The notes under the pieces: model-generated
What the model was told of the DNA's origin: nothing
Databases searched by the model: none
What the model saw: the letters and a program-made list of their open reading frames with translations, nothing else
Assembly: GCF_002127325.2 (NCBI RefSeq)
Contig: NC_035448.2
Coordinates: 117,631,426 to 117,695,425, forward strand
Direction: 5' to 3'
Length of the DNA stretch: 64,000 nt
Source: Helianthus annuus
Lineage: Eukaryota > Streptophyta > Magnoliopsida > Asterales > Asteraceae
Position numbers and translations under genes: made by a program
Part shown: positions 20,640 to 34,010 of the stretch, piece after piece
Layout: each line of letters starts with the position of its first letter
Numbering within the stretch: the first letter of the stretch is position 1

Positions 20640-22694
20640 AGATTCTAAAAGAAAAGATTGGGCATTTGATTTTAGAATGTGGCCCAATAAGTAGTACAAT
20701 TTCCCGGCTATGAACATAGGGTTTTTTGAAGTTAGTGATTTATGTGTTGGTGTAGGGTGTGATGCAGCTGGTGTGGTTTTAAGTGATTGGTGGGGGGTAT
20801 TCTAGGACCTATGCGAAGGTGATCATTAATCGTAATCTGAGTTGATCTCTGCGCTTGTGTGCTTGTAGATTAATGTATATTGTATGTATTTGTGCATATG
20901 TTATGTAGGCTCAAGCTGATTTTCAGGGCCTGTCTAAAGCCCAGGCCCAGACTGAGATTCTGGCTCATGTGTGGACTTTAGCCAACAATGGGATGTTAGG
21001 TTTTGATCCTTATGCTGGTACATTGGGACCAATATGGTACAACAATACTATGCTTACAATGTGAACATGCTGAGTGAGCCTATGCTGACTTCTACATGGA
21101 AAGATGATCAGTTTGCTGGAAAAGGAGGTCCCTGAAGGTCTAATCACAGGTGGCAGTAGAAAACAAAGTCAGGTGGCTTTTACTGACACTAGTTTGCTGG
21201 AAAAGGAGCTCCCTGAAGGTCAAATCACTCTTGAAGATAATCCTTTCTTCTATCTCAATATGGTGTAATTAGTTCTTGTCATTCAAAACTAGAAACAAGT
21301 GTAGACGGTGTTTTTTTTTTACCGCGAATACAATTGGCAAACTTAATTTTTCACCTCCTTGAAGGGACTACAAGTCCAAGAAATTCCTGAGTCATTTGGT
21401 ACTATGATATTACTAGGAAAGCGGGAGATGAAGCATGGTTACTTTATCTAGTGAAATGCCAGAGTCATTTGGTATTTTGATACTCACCGTAATTTGTAAT
21501 GCCTCTTTTTAGTTCTTGTTTCCTTATTTCTATTTTATTCGATCTTCTTTTAAGTTTATTATTGTAACCAGAATTCCATATTGGCTTACTTGGAATAGGT
21601 TTGGTCTTGAGAACGCATATAGTAATCGTTTATAACATGTTGATTTTTCACAGCGCTAGTACAAGAATCCGGTGCTATTTGACTGCACATGGCAATGTTA
21701 AACTTTAAAATACTGAAATTTCAATTCAACTATACCTCTTATATCATTTGTAAATGAATGACGCTTTTACTGTAAACTTTTTTGAGATATTGTTGATCTA
21801 TCATCTGATTTCGCTTGTACTTTATTAACGGATTGTTGATTCTGGAATATAGACCGTATTCCTATTCCTATTCCTATTCCTGTACACAATGGTATGTATG
21901 AGCTGAATCCAAAACCCGACATTTTCAATGCATACGAACTGTATGATCCTATGGGCAAAGCTGATACGGTCCCTATTGTCCTAAAACTAATAATATGTGG
22001 TGACCTCACTATGCGAATCGTATGGTCTGCTGACCAAAAGTATTATTGCCGTATTGCAGTGAAATTTAGAATATGTGATAATGTCATAATACAGATCATA
22101 TGTCCAGATGATCAAACTTGATAGAGTCTATATTATGCTTCTGGCATAAACCATTCTTGCTAGGATAAGCATTTTAAACATGTTTTAAACCCGCAAGAAG
22201 ACTTAAAATAAAATTGTAAATCTGAGACATAAAACACAAGGTTAAGAGGATCAAGGAAACTAAGTTAACACCACACTTGTTTTACTCAATGCCGTTTACA
22301 AAAATTAATTAATAAAATGTGATTTGTCAAAACTTTGGAAAATAAGCCGGCACAAAATGGTAGTCGGTATGGACCTAAACAACATCGAGGAGTTTCTGTT
22401 TTTAAACAATCACAGGTGAAGTGATATTCGAGATCTTTGGTCTGCAACTGCTTCATTTGGTCTGGGGTGTGACGTGTGAATGGAAATTACTCGTGTATGA
22501 AGAAAATTGTCAATTAGATTTCATCATATGTGCTCTAATACAAATCTTTGATATGCACACGAGTGACAAACAAATCTAACTCTTTAAGATGACAAACTAG
22601 TAATCGGATTTTCATTTCTATAAAATGAGTTAGTAAATTAATCAAACTCATAATTTTAACAGTAGGTCCGGATTCGGATCTTGAACAAAAGGAT
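20640..22694. other. AT-rich interval with degenerate coding-like scraps and old repeat-unit sequence
   Basis: No complete gene. 20725-20805 resembles 36262-36335 (before the TNP1-like exon) and 21590-21800 resembles 35745-35910, so an old diverged copy of the tandem unit seen later is present. 21110-21228 holds two copies of AGTTTGCTGGAAAAGGAG that translate to LLEKEVPEG/LLEKELPEG, an unidentified exon-like scrap. A short ATTCCT microsatellite lies near 21866. Nothing else recognised from 22140 to 22690. Confidence 0.5.
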
Positions 22695-23502
22695 TGTAGG
22701 TCCCGATACGGATCGTCGGACGAACGTGATTTCTTGTTTCGGATGCCGTAGTGAGTGCGGAATCCAAGCTACAACACAAACCGAGTGAGAGCATGTAATA
22801 CACAATAAGATTCACCCTTAAACGATTCCGTGTATTGATTTCTACAGAGTTTCGGTACAATATTCGAACAATACAGAGCTCCGATCACTCTCACACTCTC
22901 AGTTTTTGAATGAATCCTATCCTGTTGTATTTATAGGCGATACATCACGTTACACGCGAAACAAAAATACTACGTATGAAACAAGACGAAGCAGGCACTA
23001 AATATTTGCTATATGTTACACGAACTAGACCATGTTCACACATATATTTTGTGTGTCTCATGTATTTCGTGTGTGCATGCATGTTTACATATATTTCGTG
23101 TGATTCATACAATTCATGCACTACTGTTTCGTGTGTATTTATAAAGATACATGCATTAATATTTGCTATATGTTACACGAACTAGACCATGTTCACACAT
23201 ATATTTTGTGTGTCTCATGTATTTCGTCTGTGCATGCATGTTTACATATATTTCGTGTGATTCATACAATTCATGCACTACTGTTTCGTGTGTATTTATA
23301 AAGATACATGCATGTGTTCAATAATCATGACATCATCATCATGATGTCATGATGATGCCAGTCTCGTTTCGTATCGTTGTCTTCGTCACTTGTATCTCAT
23401 ATGCTATGCTGAGTCGAACCGACGGAGGAACGCCGTCGCCTTCGGTCGCGACTTTAACAGTCTCGAACGTCACTAGCGGCATCCACACTAATTGCATCAA
23501 CA
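22695..23502 (-). repeat. 3' LTR of a minus-strand Copia remnant (808 bp)
   Basis: On the minus strand it begins TGTTGATGCAATTAG at 23502 after a GGGGAG purine run and ends GGGACCTACA at 22695, as in the other Copia LTRs here. It contains a 157-bp tandem duplication (23001-23157 and 23158-23313). Confidence 0.78.
23001..23313. repeat. 157-bp tandem duplication inside the minus-strand LTR
   Basis: Two almost identical copies starting AATATTTGCTATATG at 23001 and 23158, with few substitutions (for example TTTCGTGTG versus TTTCGTCTG). Confidence 0.9.
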
Positions 23503-23884
23503 AACTCCCCATTGGATGATGCTCATGATGTTCGAGTTCACACTGACGGATCTTCAGAACATCTTCACTTGTCACAGACAGTAGGTGCATCAACAAGCTC
23601 CCCCTTGAATGTGGCTTGTGAATCTGTTGATCTTCAAAGCTTCAGATCCTCGTGGTGTTGATGAATGGTCAACTGCAACTTGATTATCTTCATCCTCTTG
23701 ATCCACTGATTGCATCCATGTTGTGTCATCAATTCATAGCTTGTCCTCTGACACATTCTATTTGCCTATAGCTTGCTTGAATGCTACATCTGCACACACG
23801 AGAAAGCTAAACGCGTAATGAAAACAACCGCTAGGGTTGTAATCAATCTTAGAGAATTTTCAACTGAAAACCTCACTAAGGATT
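23503..23884 (-). mobile_element. Minus-strand Copia remnant, 3' non-coding part, left of Copia-2
   Basis: Adjoins the LTR with purine tracts CTCCCC and CTCCCCC (plus strand, about 23505 and 23602), the repeated polypurine pattern of these elements read in reverse. The remnant is split by Copia-2 and resumes at 33777. No coding part is left in the window. Confidence 0.65.
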
Positions 23885-24491
23885 TGTTGATACATATTTG
23901 TGGACGCGACTCGACTTGACACGACTCGGCTTAGCAACGACATTCCTCCGTCGCGTGCTTCAAGCTTTCAAGCGGGCCAAGACATAAAAGACTTTGAACT
24001 TAGTCCTTGGGCTAAACAGATCGGCGAAACACACTAGTGGACTTCATATGTTGGGCCTAAGCCCATAATCGGCGAAACAAAAGGAAGTCGACGAAACATA
24101 CTTGTTTCGTCGACTGGATTCCATTTGGTCGCCTGTTTCATTTGTTTCGTCGATAAAGTTTTGTTTCGCCAAGCCAGTTCCGTTTCATGGTGTCTGTGAT
24201 GTTGTGTGACTATAAATAGACAGTCTCAACACATAACTAGTTAGAGAACACATAGAGAGAACACAGAACACACACACGAGAGAACTGAGAGAGAGTTTAC
24301 AGAGTATATTTGTAAACTTGAGCTGTAACAGACTTTTCATAGTATTAATACAGAGGTGTTAATCGTTGAATCTTGTGTGTCGTTTATTTACGTGTTCTAT
24401 CTCGGTTCGCTATCTCGGTTAGATTCCGCACAACCGGGGTGGTTTGTATACAAGGATTAGGCGACTAGATCCTCCCCTAGCCGGACCTACA
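23885..24491 (+). repeat. 5' LTR of Copia-2 (607 bp)
   Basis: TGTTGATACATATTTG to CCGGACCTACA. TATA box TATAAATA at about 24211. Repeated GTTTCGTC/GACGAAAC words. Confidence 0.95.
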
Positions 24492-24493
24492 AG

Positions 24494-24506
24494 TGGTATC
24501 AGAGCC
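24494..24506 (+). other. Primer-binding site of Copia-2
   Basis: TGGTATCAGAGCC two bases after the LTR. Confidence 0.92.
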
Positions 24507-25513
24507 TTGGCTCTTCTCCTTGTTAAAACCGAGGTGTTCTTGGGTTGTTTTTCGGATTTCTAAAGTTTACATTTTCTGGAAAAACTTTTAAATGGAGTAA
24601 ATCTTGTTGTTTTGCTTTGTGTTTTGTTAAAAACCTTGTTAAGTTCATGTTCACATGTTAGTTATTGGTTTTTATTAAACATTTTTGGCAAAATCATGTT
24701 TTCGGAAAGTTTCGGTTCACCGGAAACTTCATCAAGTTCATAGTGTTCATAATCTTCAATGTGTTCTTCATAAAATCAACTTTTTGATCCATTGGAAATT
24801 AAGTGTTAAACTGTTAGTGCATTGAAAATTGTAAAAGGATTATAATATTACACACTTTACCGGTTGGTATGATGGGTATGGGAATGTATTGAAAAAGTCG
24901 TGTCTAGTGTCAGATCAGATAAGGTTCAGCCGAAAGCAGTCACCAAGTTTTTACCAACCCTCTGTCACCTTTTTGACGAATCAGACACCCGACGAAACAA
25001 TTTCTTTTTGCCAAACACCTTCTCGACGAAACACAGACCTTTGTTTCGTCAATATCCCCTTTCGTCACTTGTTGGGCTTTTTGGGCTGCCGTTTCATCGA
25101 CAAGGAAGCCCAAAAGTGTTTCGTCAAACATTTGTACCGTCGATAATCATTGGACCTTAAACTTGATTCGTCATTTCTTGGGCCAGAATCAGTTTCGTCG
25201 ACATTTGGGCCCATACATCAGTTTTTTTTCTTTTTGCCAAAAACTTGGGCCCAAATTTCCTCATCTGTTTCGTCGAGTTAAGTATTGGGCCGCCTTAATT
25301 GATCTAAGTCTGTTTCATTGTATTGGGAGCCCAAAACAAAATAGTCTGTTTCGTCAATTTAAAGCCCAAAATCTGTTTCGTAAAAATAACAAAGTTTGTT
25401 TCGTGGAACGTGTTTCATCGAAACACTTGTGATTTTAAACAGAAGGTTTACATTAGTGGTTTAACTGTTTGATTTGAGTGTGTTTTTCAGGTATTCATTT
25501 TTCCGTATAAAAT
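24507..25513 (+). other. Copia-2 leader with GTTTCGTC motif array
   Basis: Non-coding. From about 24970 to 25430 it is dense in GTTTCGTC, GACGAAAC and GGGCC(C) words. No supported gene. Confidence 0.75.
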
Positions 25514-28500
25514 ATGAATCCAAGTTGGTGGGGTACTCCGTCTCCGGATCAAGGAAAGTACAGAAATACAAGTTTGTCTCCTTCGTGGGCCGAATCTCCC
25601 GTAACGGTATCTTCGCAAGTCAATGCAATTTCTACCGGTCAATGGGCTTTCGTATCAAATCAGACGCCTAGTATTCAAAGCATTTTATTGAGCGAGAGCG
25701 AAACCGAAAGCTTGAATCGACCTCCAAAGTTGATGCACTTAAACGAATATCCGGGATGGGTTGATAGGTTCTACACATACGTGCTTGGACAAAATACAGA
25801 ATTGTGGTTACGTTTTACCACAGATTTCGATCAAGCAATAGAGGTTGCCGCTTCAACTGCTGCTACATTTGCCGATCTTCCTGAAGATCAGAAAAAGACC
25901 TATGATTTGGAAAAGAAGGCATATGCCATTCTTACTCAGGCATTAAGCAAAGATATTTACCATCAATTTGTCAGCTTCAAGACAACAAAGAAATTATGGG
26001 ATGCGTTGAAGACCAGAGGGGTAGGAAATAAAGCAACACGTCAATTGCGACACCATCTACTCAAGAAAGAATTTGATGGCTTCACGTGTATGGATAAGGA
26101 ATCTTTGGGAGATATGACAAGTCGGTTCTATCATTTTCTTACTGAATTGGGTAATTTTGGGGTAGTGACAACTCCAGTAGAGGTGGAGAAAAAGTTTGCA
26201 GATGCATTGCCACCTCAATGGAATAGTTTCTTGGAAATCCTGAAGTACAATGGAGTTTTGGCTACAACAAACATCAATGACTTCGTGCAGCTTTTGGAGA
26301 ACAAAGATCAGGAAGAAACTCTAAAGGCAAAGAAGGTTCCGGTGCCACAGAATCCTGAGATGTATTATGGAACCTCCAGCACCTCTTCTGCAAGACCAGT
26401 CTCTCATGCTCCTCTTCAAACGACATTTGTCACAAGCACAGATTTGTATGGCAATCAGATACAAGTCCCTGTCAAGCCAGCTCCGACAACAGACTTGTAT
26501 GGAAATCCTCTACAGCCAGTTCCTCAACAGCAAGTCTATCGGCCATCTACCGTAGCAACCGATCTATATGGGAATCCACTTCCTGCTCAACAACAAGCGT
26601 GTTATGGAAGCACGTCATCTGCTGGTCAGCAATCAAAGTCAAATACAGTACGGCTCGACACCTCAAGCTTTTCAAAAGTCAGTCTGGAAGTAGCAAAGGA
26701 ACATATGGAGCTGCTGAACAATTTAGTGAGCGCGTATTGTGGGTTAGTGGAAGGTCAGATTGGCAACATTAATCTGACACAAGAAGATTATCAGCAGATT
26801 GATAAGGAAGAGATGGATTTGATGGATATCAAATGGGCCTTTGCAAGTGCTGTGAGGAGGGCAAAGGATTTCAAGGAAAGAACTGGCAGAACCAGTTTGG
26901 AAAGCAAGAAAGACACCAAGTATCGGTTCGATAAGCAGGCTGTAAAGTGCTTTAACTGTGGTGAACGGGGTCATTTTAAAAGGGAATGTACAAAGCCAGC
27001 TCAGCACGGGAACCAGAATCCTTTCAGTAATCAAGGCAACCAGCAGAATCAGAACAGGAACAATGAGTGTACGTTGATACCTGTCAACAACCCAAGTCAA
27101 GAGGGACCATCAAATGCCAACCAGGCACTTGTGGTTCAAGTAGATGAAGGTTGTGATTGGTCAATTCAGTTGAGTAATGATGCTCCGGATGGAACAGCTT
27201 GTTTTGCTGAGGTTGTCAAGGCTTTAAAACACGCCAGTGGTGGAGAATCTTCAGCCAATGGTGGTGACTCTTCTGAAGATGAAGACAGTTCTGGCTACAG
27301 TAGAAGTTCAGATGAAGAATCCTCGAGTTCAGGCGATGATCATTTGGATGAAACATCAAGTGCGTCAGTCGATGCAGATATTGATGAGCTTTTGGAAGAA
27401 GCTGCAGCAGGAACTCATAGGAGATCTATTCTGGTGGATCAAGCTGCATATTCTTCTTCTTCTCTCCATTCAGCCTTTATGGCTAATGTCGACAGTTCAT
27501 CAAGTCAGGTATGTGTCGATGAACCCACTTCTGTTATTTGTGATAATTGTGCTAGATTGAGTGTTAAATGTGCTGATTTAGAGGCAAACATGTCTGAGTT
27601 GCAAGGCAAACATGATGCTTTACAAGCTAGTTTGTTTGACTTGCAAGACAAACATGTTTCGTTGAATGCTAAGTGGTGTGAGTTGCAAAGCAAACACTAA
27701 GCTTTGCAAGACAAGTATGATGTGACATTCATCCACAACCAAAAGTTGACCGTGGATCTTTCTAAGTGCACTGAAGCCAACATGTTTTATGAAAACCATG
27801 AAAAGGAGTTTAAATCGGTAATTGAGAAATTAAAGAAAGATAAAACCGAGCTGACAAAAATGGTTTCCAGAAAACAAACTGACATAAATTTGTATATAAC
27901 TCGCCTTGAGATAATGCAAAAAGAAATGGCTTGTGTTAAAACTGAAGGTGAGGCGATCCAGCTTAAGCTAGACAGTTATTTGAGCTCTAGCTATGTGTTG
28001 GATCACATCATTGACGTTCAGAAAGAGAAACGGGATGTCACATGCATTGGTTACAAGAAATGTCCACCACCTGTGAGACACAATTATGATGCCAAGCCTG
28101 ATGAGGAAGACAGAACCTACTTTGAGCCATCTGTTCCTCTAGACATTAAGGAATTTGCAACAGGGCTTGGATACAAGAAAGAAGTATCATCCGATTCAGA
28201 TGTGTCAGTAGATACATGTGTGTCTTCTGCTGAACCGAATCAGGATCCTCCAGTTATTATTAAGGATGCTGATTCTTCTGATGATGAATCTGATGATACT
28301 AACCCAGCAAAGTCTGATGCGGAAATCAAAGAAGAGGACATACCTCTTGAGAATCATATTCTATGTGATCCTCCTGCAAAACCCGCTAAGACTGTTGCAA
28401 TCGAGTCCTCGTCTGCAAAAGAGTCGGAGAGTGTGAATTTGCTGTACAATCTTGTTGGTGATGATAAAATTTATTCTGACAAAGATTTTCCTATTAAGAA

Positions 28501-29368
28501 TGTTAATCAATCCTTAATCAGTAAAGTCTTTGAAAATTCGACAAGTAAGTTTTTGGGAAAGACAGGATCACATGTTACGGTAACATAGTGTCCTCCTATT
28601 CCAAAGGCCGAAGTTCGAAAACAATATGGCAATCAGAAATTACCAACAGAGAAAAAGCAGCAAAATCATACCAAACCAAAGGGAAATTCAACGACTCAAG
28701 GTCAAAAGAAACAAAGTCAGAAAAACAAGAAGATGGACTTTGTGAAATCAAAGGGAACGGATAAAATTGAAAATTTTGAGAACAAATCTAACTTGGATTT
28801 TGTTAAACAAGCAAAAGTGTTGAAAAGGAATGAACCAAACAGCTCAAAACCTAGTACCTCGGGATCACAAAGTTCATCATCGGCAAGACGATCACATGAT
28901 ACTTCGGGGTTTGTTGAACGAAGATCATGTTTTGAATGTGGTGAAATTGGACATATAATTCGAAACTGTCCGTATCTTCATAAGTTGAAAGCAAAGGTTG
29001 ATGATCCCCGTGACCAAATTGACCGCAAGCGATCTGTTTCATCAAAACCAGATCCCCGTCTTGTAAAAGAAAGGGAAAAGAAACAGAAACGCCAACAGGT
29101 CAAGAAAATTGAAAAGGCGATTAAAACCGATGTGGTTAACAAAACATCTGTTTCTGTCAAACCAGACAACTCAAAAACTTCAGACAACCATGAAGTTAAG
29201 ATTTTAAAGAATAACACTGGTATAACAAAACAGACCTGGAAACCAAAAACGGTTATTGAATCAGGGGGACCATCACATTTTCCAAATCATCAAAAAGTAG
29301 AAGTTATTGTTGTTGATGAAAATGGAAGACCCAAGACCACAATGGCTTGGGTCCCCATCTCCAACTAA
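25514..29368 (+). pseudogene. Copia-2 gag, two nonsense codons
   Basis: One frame from MNPSWWGTPSPDQGKY to TAA 29366-29368, interrupted by TAA at 27698-27700 (where Copia-3 has AAG) and TAG at 28586-28588 (where Copia-1 has CAG). Domains as in Copia-1: UBN2-like gag, three TDLYGNP-type repeats in the linker, CCHC CFNCGERGHFKREC, DLQxKH coiled coil, second CCHC CFECGEIGHIIRNC. The first stop falls in the coiled coil, so a 728-residue protein with the capsid part and the first knuckle could still be made. Confidence 0.92.
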
Positions 29369-29382
29369 TCAAATGAGTTTAT

Positions 29383-31490
29383 GTGCAGGGTGTTCCAGGA
29401 GGAACTATCAGTAGTCATTGGATTGTTGATAGTGGGGCATCCAGGCACATGACAGGCGACATGAAGCTTCTCTACGATGTCAAATCTATTAGAGGAGGTT
29501 ATGTTGCTTTTGCTGGAGATAAAGGCGGATATATTACGGGTGAAGGAATGATATCCAACGGGGTTGTAAGCTTTGATAAAATCAACTTTGTGCAACAACT
29601 TGATCACAATCTTCTCAGCGTTTCTCAAATTTGTGACAAGCAGTTTTCAGTACACTTTGATGCAAATGGAAGTTATGTGCTGAAACCCGGCTTCAAAATT
29701 CCAAAAGAATGGATTCTCTTATCAGCTCCAAGGATAAATGATTTGTATGTCCTTGATATGAGCCAAGCTATCACAACGTCTGCACAAGCAACATGTTTCG
29801 TTTCCAAAGCCACGGAAAAAGACTCAATCTCTTGGCACAGACGAATGGGTTACATTCACTTAAACATGTTGCGAAACAACAACAATGCAGGCTTGTATGC
29901 AGCTATTCGAGAATCTGGTCAACAAAATGATTGGTCTTTCGCGTGTTATGTTTCACAGGAAGAGCCAAGAACTTGGAAAGAAGCTATGAAAGATAACTCT
30001 TGGGTTGAAGCAATGCAGGAAGAATTGCAACAATTCCAGAAGCTTGGTGTCTGGAAGCTCGTAGAGAAACCTGCTGGTTACAAGAAGATTGGTACTCGTT
30101 GGGTGTTCAAATGCAAAAAGGATGACCGTGGTGTAGTTATTCGAAACAAAGCAAGATTAGTCGTTCAAGGTTTTCGTCAGATTGAAGGGATCGACTACAA
30201 CGAAGTGTATGCACCTGTTGCACATCTGGAAGCAATTCGGATCTTTCTGGCTTATGCCTCATTCAAAGGATTCAAGGTTTACCAGATGGACGTCAAAAGT
30301 GCATTCTTACATGGTGTGGTTGAAGAAGAGGTGTACGTCGAACAGCCTCCAGGTTTTGAAGATCCTATCCATCCCGATCGGGTTTGGTTGCTCAACAAAG
30401 CTCTCTATGGTCTACATCAAGCACCACGAGCTTGGTACGCAACCTTATCTAATTATCTGCTGGAGAATGGATTTCGCAGAGGTCTTATCGACTGTACTCT
30501 TTTCATCAAAGAACAAGATGGAGATCTTCTTCTGGTACAGGTATAAGTTGATGATATTATTTTTGGCTCTACTAATGATGTTTTGTGTAGGAATTTCGAG
30601 CGCATTATGCAGGATAAATTCGAGATGAGTGCTATGGGGGAAATGACCTTCTTTTTGGCCCTACAAGTGCAACAAACTGAGTCTGGGATTTTCATCCATC
30701 AAACTAAATATGTTGGTGACATCTTGAGCCGGTTCCAGATGTCTGATGCAACGCCCATCGGTACCCCATTGCAACAAAATCACGGAATTACTCCAAACTT
30801 GAAGGGTGAATCTGTTAGCCCTCATACTACCGCGCAATGATCGGATCTCTTATGTACCTCACAGCATCAAGACCAGATATAATGTACCCAACGTGCCTGC
30901 TTGCCAGATATCAAGTCAACCCGAAGGCCTCACGTCTTGCAGCTCTAAAAAGGATTTTTCGTTATTTGAAGGGTTGCCCTGACACCGGTCTATGGTACCC
31001 TAGGGATAATAACTTTGACTTGATCGCTTTCAAGGATTCTGATTTTGGCGGATGCAAAATCGACGGCAAATCCACAACGGCTGGATGTCAGTTTTTAGGA
31101 AATCGCCTGGTCACATGGCAGTGCAAGAAGCAGACGTGCGTCGCTACATCAACATGCGAAGCTGAATACATTGCTGCCTCAAGTTGTTGCTCCCAAGTCC
31201 TGTGGATCCAACAACAATTACGCGACTACGGTTTTGAATTCCTAACTACTCCTATTTACGTTGATAATTCTGCTGCTTTACAGATCACTAGAAATCCTGT
31301 GCAGCATTCAAAGACCAAACACATCGAAATTAAATATCACTTCATACATGATTGCTTTGATAAAAGGCTAATCGATGTTGTTAAGGTCCACACCGATGGC
31401 CAACGTGCCGACCTTTTTACCAAAGCATTTGACAAATCAAGATTTGACTTTTTATTATTGGTAAACGGCATTAAGGTCAAGCAAGATTAA
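29383..31490 (+). pseudogene. Copia-2 pol with integrase deleted
   Basis: It begins like Copia-1 pol ([13 protein letters not shown]), runs to [10 protein letters not shown] and then jumps to [13 protein letters not shown]. Compared with Copia-1 this removes 14839-16170 (1332 bp, exactly 444 codons), that is, all of the integrase core and C-terminal part. RT continues to a TAA at 30544-30546 that replaces the Tyr of YVDD. A one-base loss near 30820 shifts the frame before the RNase H domain, which is open to 31490. It could not integrate or reverse-transcribe by itself. Relative to gag this pol is in another frame than in Copia-1. Confidence 0.93.
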
Positions 31491-33159
31491 ACCAACATCA
31501 GAAAATCATTTTTTTAAATATCTTTGTTTCTTTTAAATTTATCTTAGTTTGTTGATTTTAGGGGGAGTAAATTATTTCCATATTTGAAAATCCAAAAACA
31601 TCGAAAATTTTCAAAAACACAAAAACAATAGAAAAACAAAAATGAGTTTCCTGGCGAGCAAAAGAGAAAATGATAGTACATCAGTGGTCTATCCAAACCT
31701 CTTTAAACCTAAACTGAAAAACGATAAGCAGCTCTATATAAGATGTATCGGTAGGCTCACAATCATTTTAAAGTGTGTAGCGTGATATAAATCTAAACCG
31801 ACTGAAGACCAAGTGGGAACCATTCATTGGCATATGGTCTTAGTACCGAAATTTCGTTTGAGAGATTGCCGAGGTTCTGAGATATTCGGTCTTTATGCTG
31901 CTTATCATCTGGGTATCATGGTTGTATCTTTTACCGAAAAATAACGGGGACGCAAGTCTAGATCTTCCATGATACCATACATACGTGTACATATTGCATA
32001 CGACCTCAATAAGTGATAAACAATCACATGTCCAAACAAATAAGTGATAAAATATCACATTTATCCGGGAGTCAAGTTCCTCATGCATATGAAAATCAAG
32101 TTCCTCATCAATAAGTGATTATATCACATAGGGCTTGTTTTCAAATCTAAATAAGTGACTTTCTCACATCATATACGGTCAAACAGATGATAATCGGCAT
32201 ACTCACCGGTAAGATGAACCCTCGTGCATACCTTGATACGGGAATGTGTCGTGATGTGGATGAACACCGGTCGGTAAGTATAAATCATACCTTAACGTAT
32301 CTCCTCGCCATGATTACATCTGATAAGTTGAGCTTATGTGGACAACAATACCGATAATCGTTATAGGATACTTATCTTAATATTAACTAATTGAACAAAA
32401 AGAGCGTTTTGGTGTGACCGTACACTGATATGATTCTCTTACCCTCGAAACTCGCAAAAAGAATGTCTGTAAATATTTATTTACTGCTTTCAGTCTTTAC
32501 ATTTGAAATATTCAAAAATTCCAAAAAGATTTTAGGTGTGTTTTAATATAAACTTTCTAAAAGCCAAAAAGATTTTATTTCTATCTTAGTTTCGATTGTA
32601 CGATGTTGGATCTCGAGTCTTCGTTGCCTGAAACCTGAACCAAAACCAAATTGACTAAATCTTCATAAACGGTCAAAATTTGCAAGTTTTTGAAAGTTAA
32701 AAACTGAAATTGATTAATTTGTTAAACTTTCAAACTGTCGGACGGTAGTTGACCATGGTCATACGTGTGTCATTTGCTTATACTAACTATATTCCAAGCA
32801 GTTGTTCTCATTTCGCGTTTAGATTTCTTGCATGTGCAGATGCTAAAGGCAAGGAGAACATGGTCGATGACAAGATTCGGAATGAAGACACGACGTGAAG
32901 GCACTCAAATGATAAAGATGATCGAGTTGTCGCTGACCATCATCAATACCACAAGGATCTCAAGTTATAAAGATCAAGTCTTTCACGAGCATAACTCAAG
33001 GGGGAGCTTATGTTAAGGGGGAGTTTATCAACACACTTCCTACATGAAACGGGGAGTTTGTTGGTACACTTTCTGCTTTCAAGACGTGAAGACATTGAAG
33101 ATCCTCCGACATAGAAGACATGAAAGGCGAATCTCGTGAGTAGCGTCCAAGGGGGAGTT
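31491..33159 (+). other. Copia-2 3' non-coding region
   Basis: Same plan as Copia-1: AGGGGGAG at about 31560 and again near 33000 and 33017, hairpins at about 32014-32170 (GTGATAAACAATCAC, GTGATAAAATATCAC, GTGATTATATCAC; the fourth is imperfect), and a polypurine tract AAGGGGGAG before 33160. The Copia-1 stretch around 18374-18440 is partly missing here. Confidence 0.75.
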
Positions 33160-33776
33160 TGTTGATACATATTTGTGGACGCGACTCGACTTGACGCGAC
33201 TCGGCTTAGCAACGACATTCCTCCGTCGCGTGCTTCAAGCTTTCAAGCGGGCCAAGACATAAAAGACTTTGAACTTAGTCCTTGGGCTAAACAGATCGGC
33301 GAAACACACTAGTGGACTTCATATGTTGGGCCTAAGCCCATAATCGGCGAAACAAAAGGAAGTCGACCAAACACACTTGTTTGGTCGACTAGATTCCATT
33401 TCGTAGCCTGTTTCGTTTGTTTCGTCGATAAAGTTTTGTTTCGCCAAGCCAGTTCCGTTTCGTGGTGTCTGGGATGTTGTGTGACTATAAATAGACAGTC
33501 TCAACACAGAACTAGTTAGAGAACACATAGAGAGAACACAGAACACACAGAACACACACACGAGAGAACTGAGAGAGAGTTTACAGAGTATATTTGTAAA
33601 CATTGAGCTGTAACAGACTTTTCATAGTATTAATACAGAGGTGTTAATCGTTGAATCTTGTGTGTCGTTTATTTACGTGTTCTATCTCGGTTTGCTATCT
33701 CGGTTGGATTCCGCACAACCGGGGTGGTTTGTATACAAGGATTAGGCGACTAGATCCTCCCCTAGCCGGACCTACA
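33160..33776 (+). repeat. 3' LTR of Copia-2 (617 bp)
   Basis: TGTTGATACATATTTG to CCGGACCTACA, followed by GGATT. Differs from the 5' LTR at several positions plus a 10-bp CAGAACACAC duplication. Confidence 0.95.
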
Positions 33777-34010
33777 GGATTGATATTAAATAGTATTAAC
33801 TGACGACACACATGGGAGACCAACTTTTATTCAACTACCAACCGTCAATATTTTGAAAGTTTCAAAATTGTTCAATTTTAGATCTTTAACTTTCAAAATT
33901 TGTCAACTTCGACCATTTATGAAGATTCGATTGTTTTCCGGCATACAAACAAGATTTAGATGGCTATGCTTCGAGTCAACATCGGTCAATAAATATAAGT
34001 TAGAAACAAA
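33777..34010 (-). mobile_element. Minus-strand Copia remnant, right of Copia-2
   Basis: The stretch around 33886-33940 (AACTTTCAAAATTTG ... CCATTTATGAAGATTCG) is the reverse complement of the 3' region found at about 19115-19150 and 44865-44910 of Copia-1 and -3. It fits the same minus-strand element as 22695-23884. Right border not defined. Confidence 0.55.

Larger units (their letters stand above)
23885..33776 (+). mobile_element. Copia-2: complete but defective Sirevirus-like retrotransposon
   Basis: The 5-bp target duplication GGATT lies at 23880-23884 and 33777-33781. LTRs of 607 and 617 bp differ by substitutions and by one extra CAGAACACAC-type unit in the right copy, so it is older than Copia-1. 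Gag has two nonsense codons; pol has a 1332-bp in-frame deletion of integrase, a nonsense codon in the YVDD box and a one-base frameshift. It is therefore non-autonomous. It lies in the 3' part of a minus-strand Copia remnant. Confidence 0.95.

Noticed and set aside
23339..23596. Minus-strand frame of 85 codons
   Set aside because: Spans LTR and adjacent 3' non-coding region of the Copia remnant; not seen in other LTRs.
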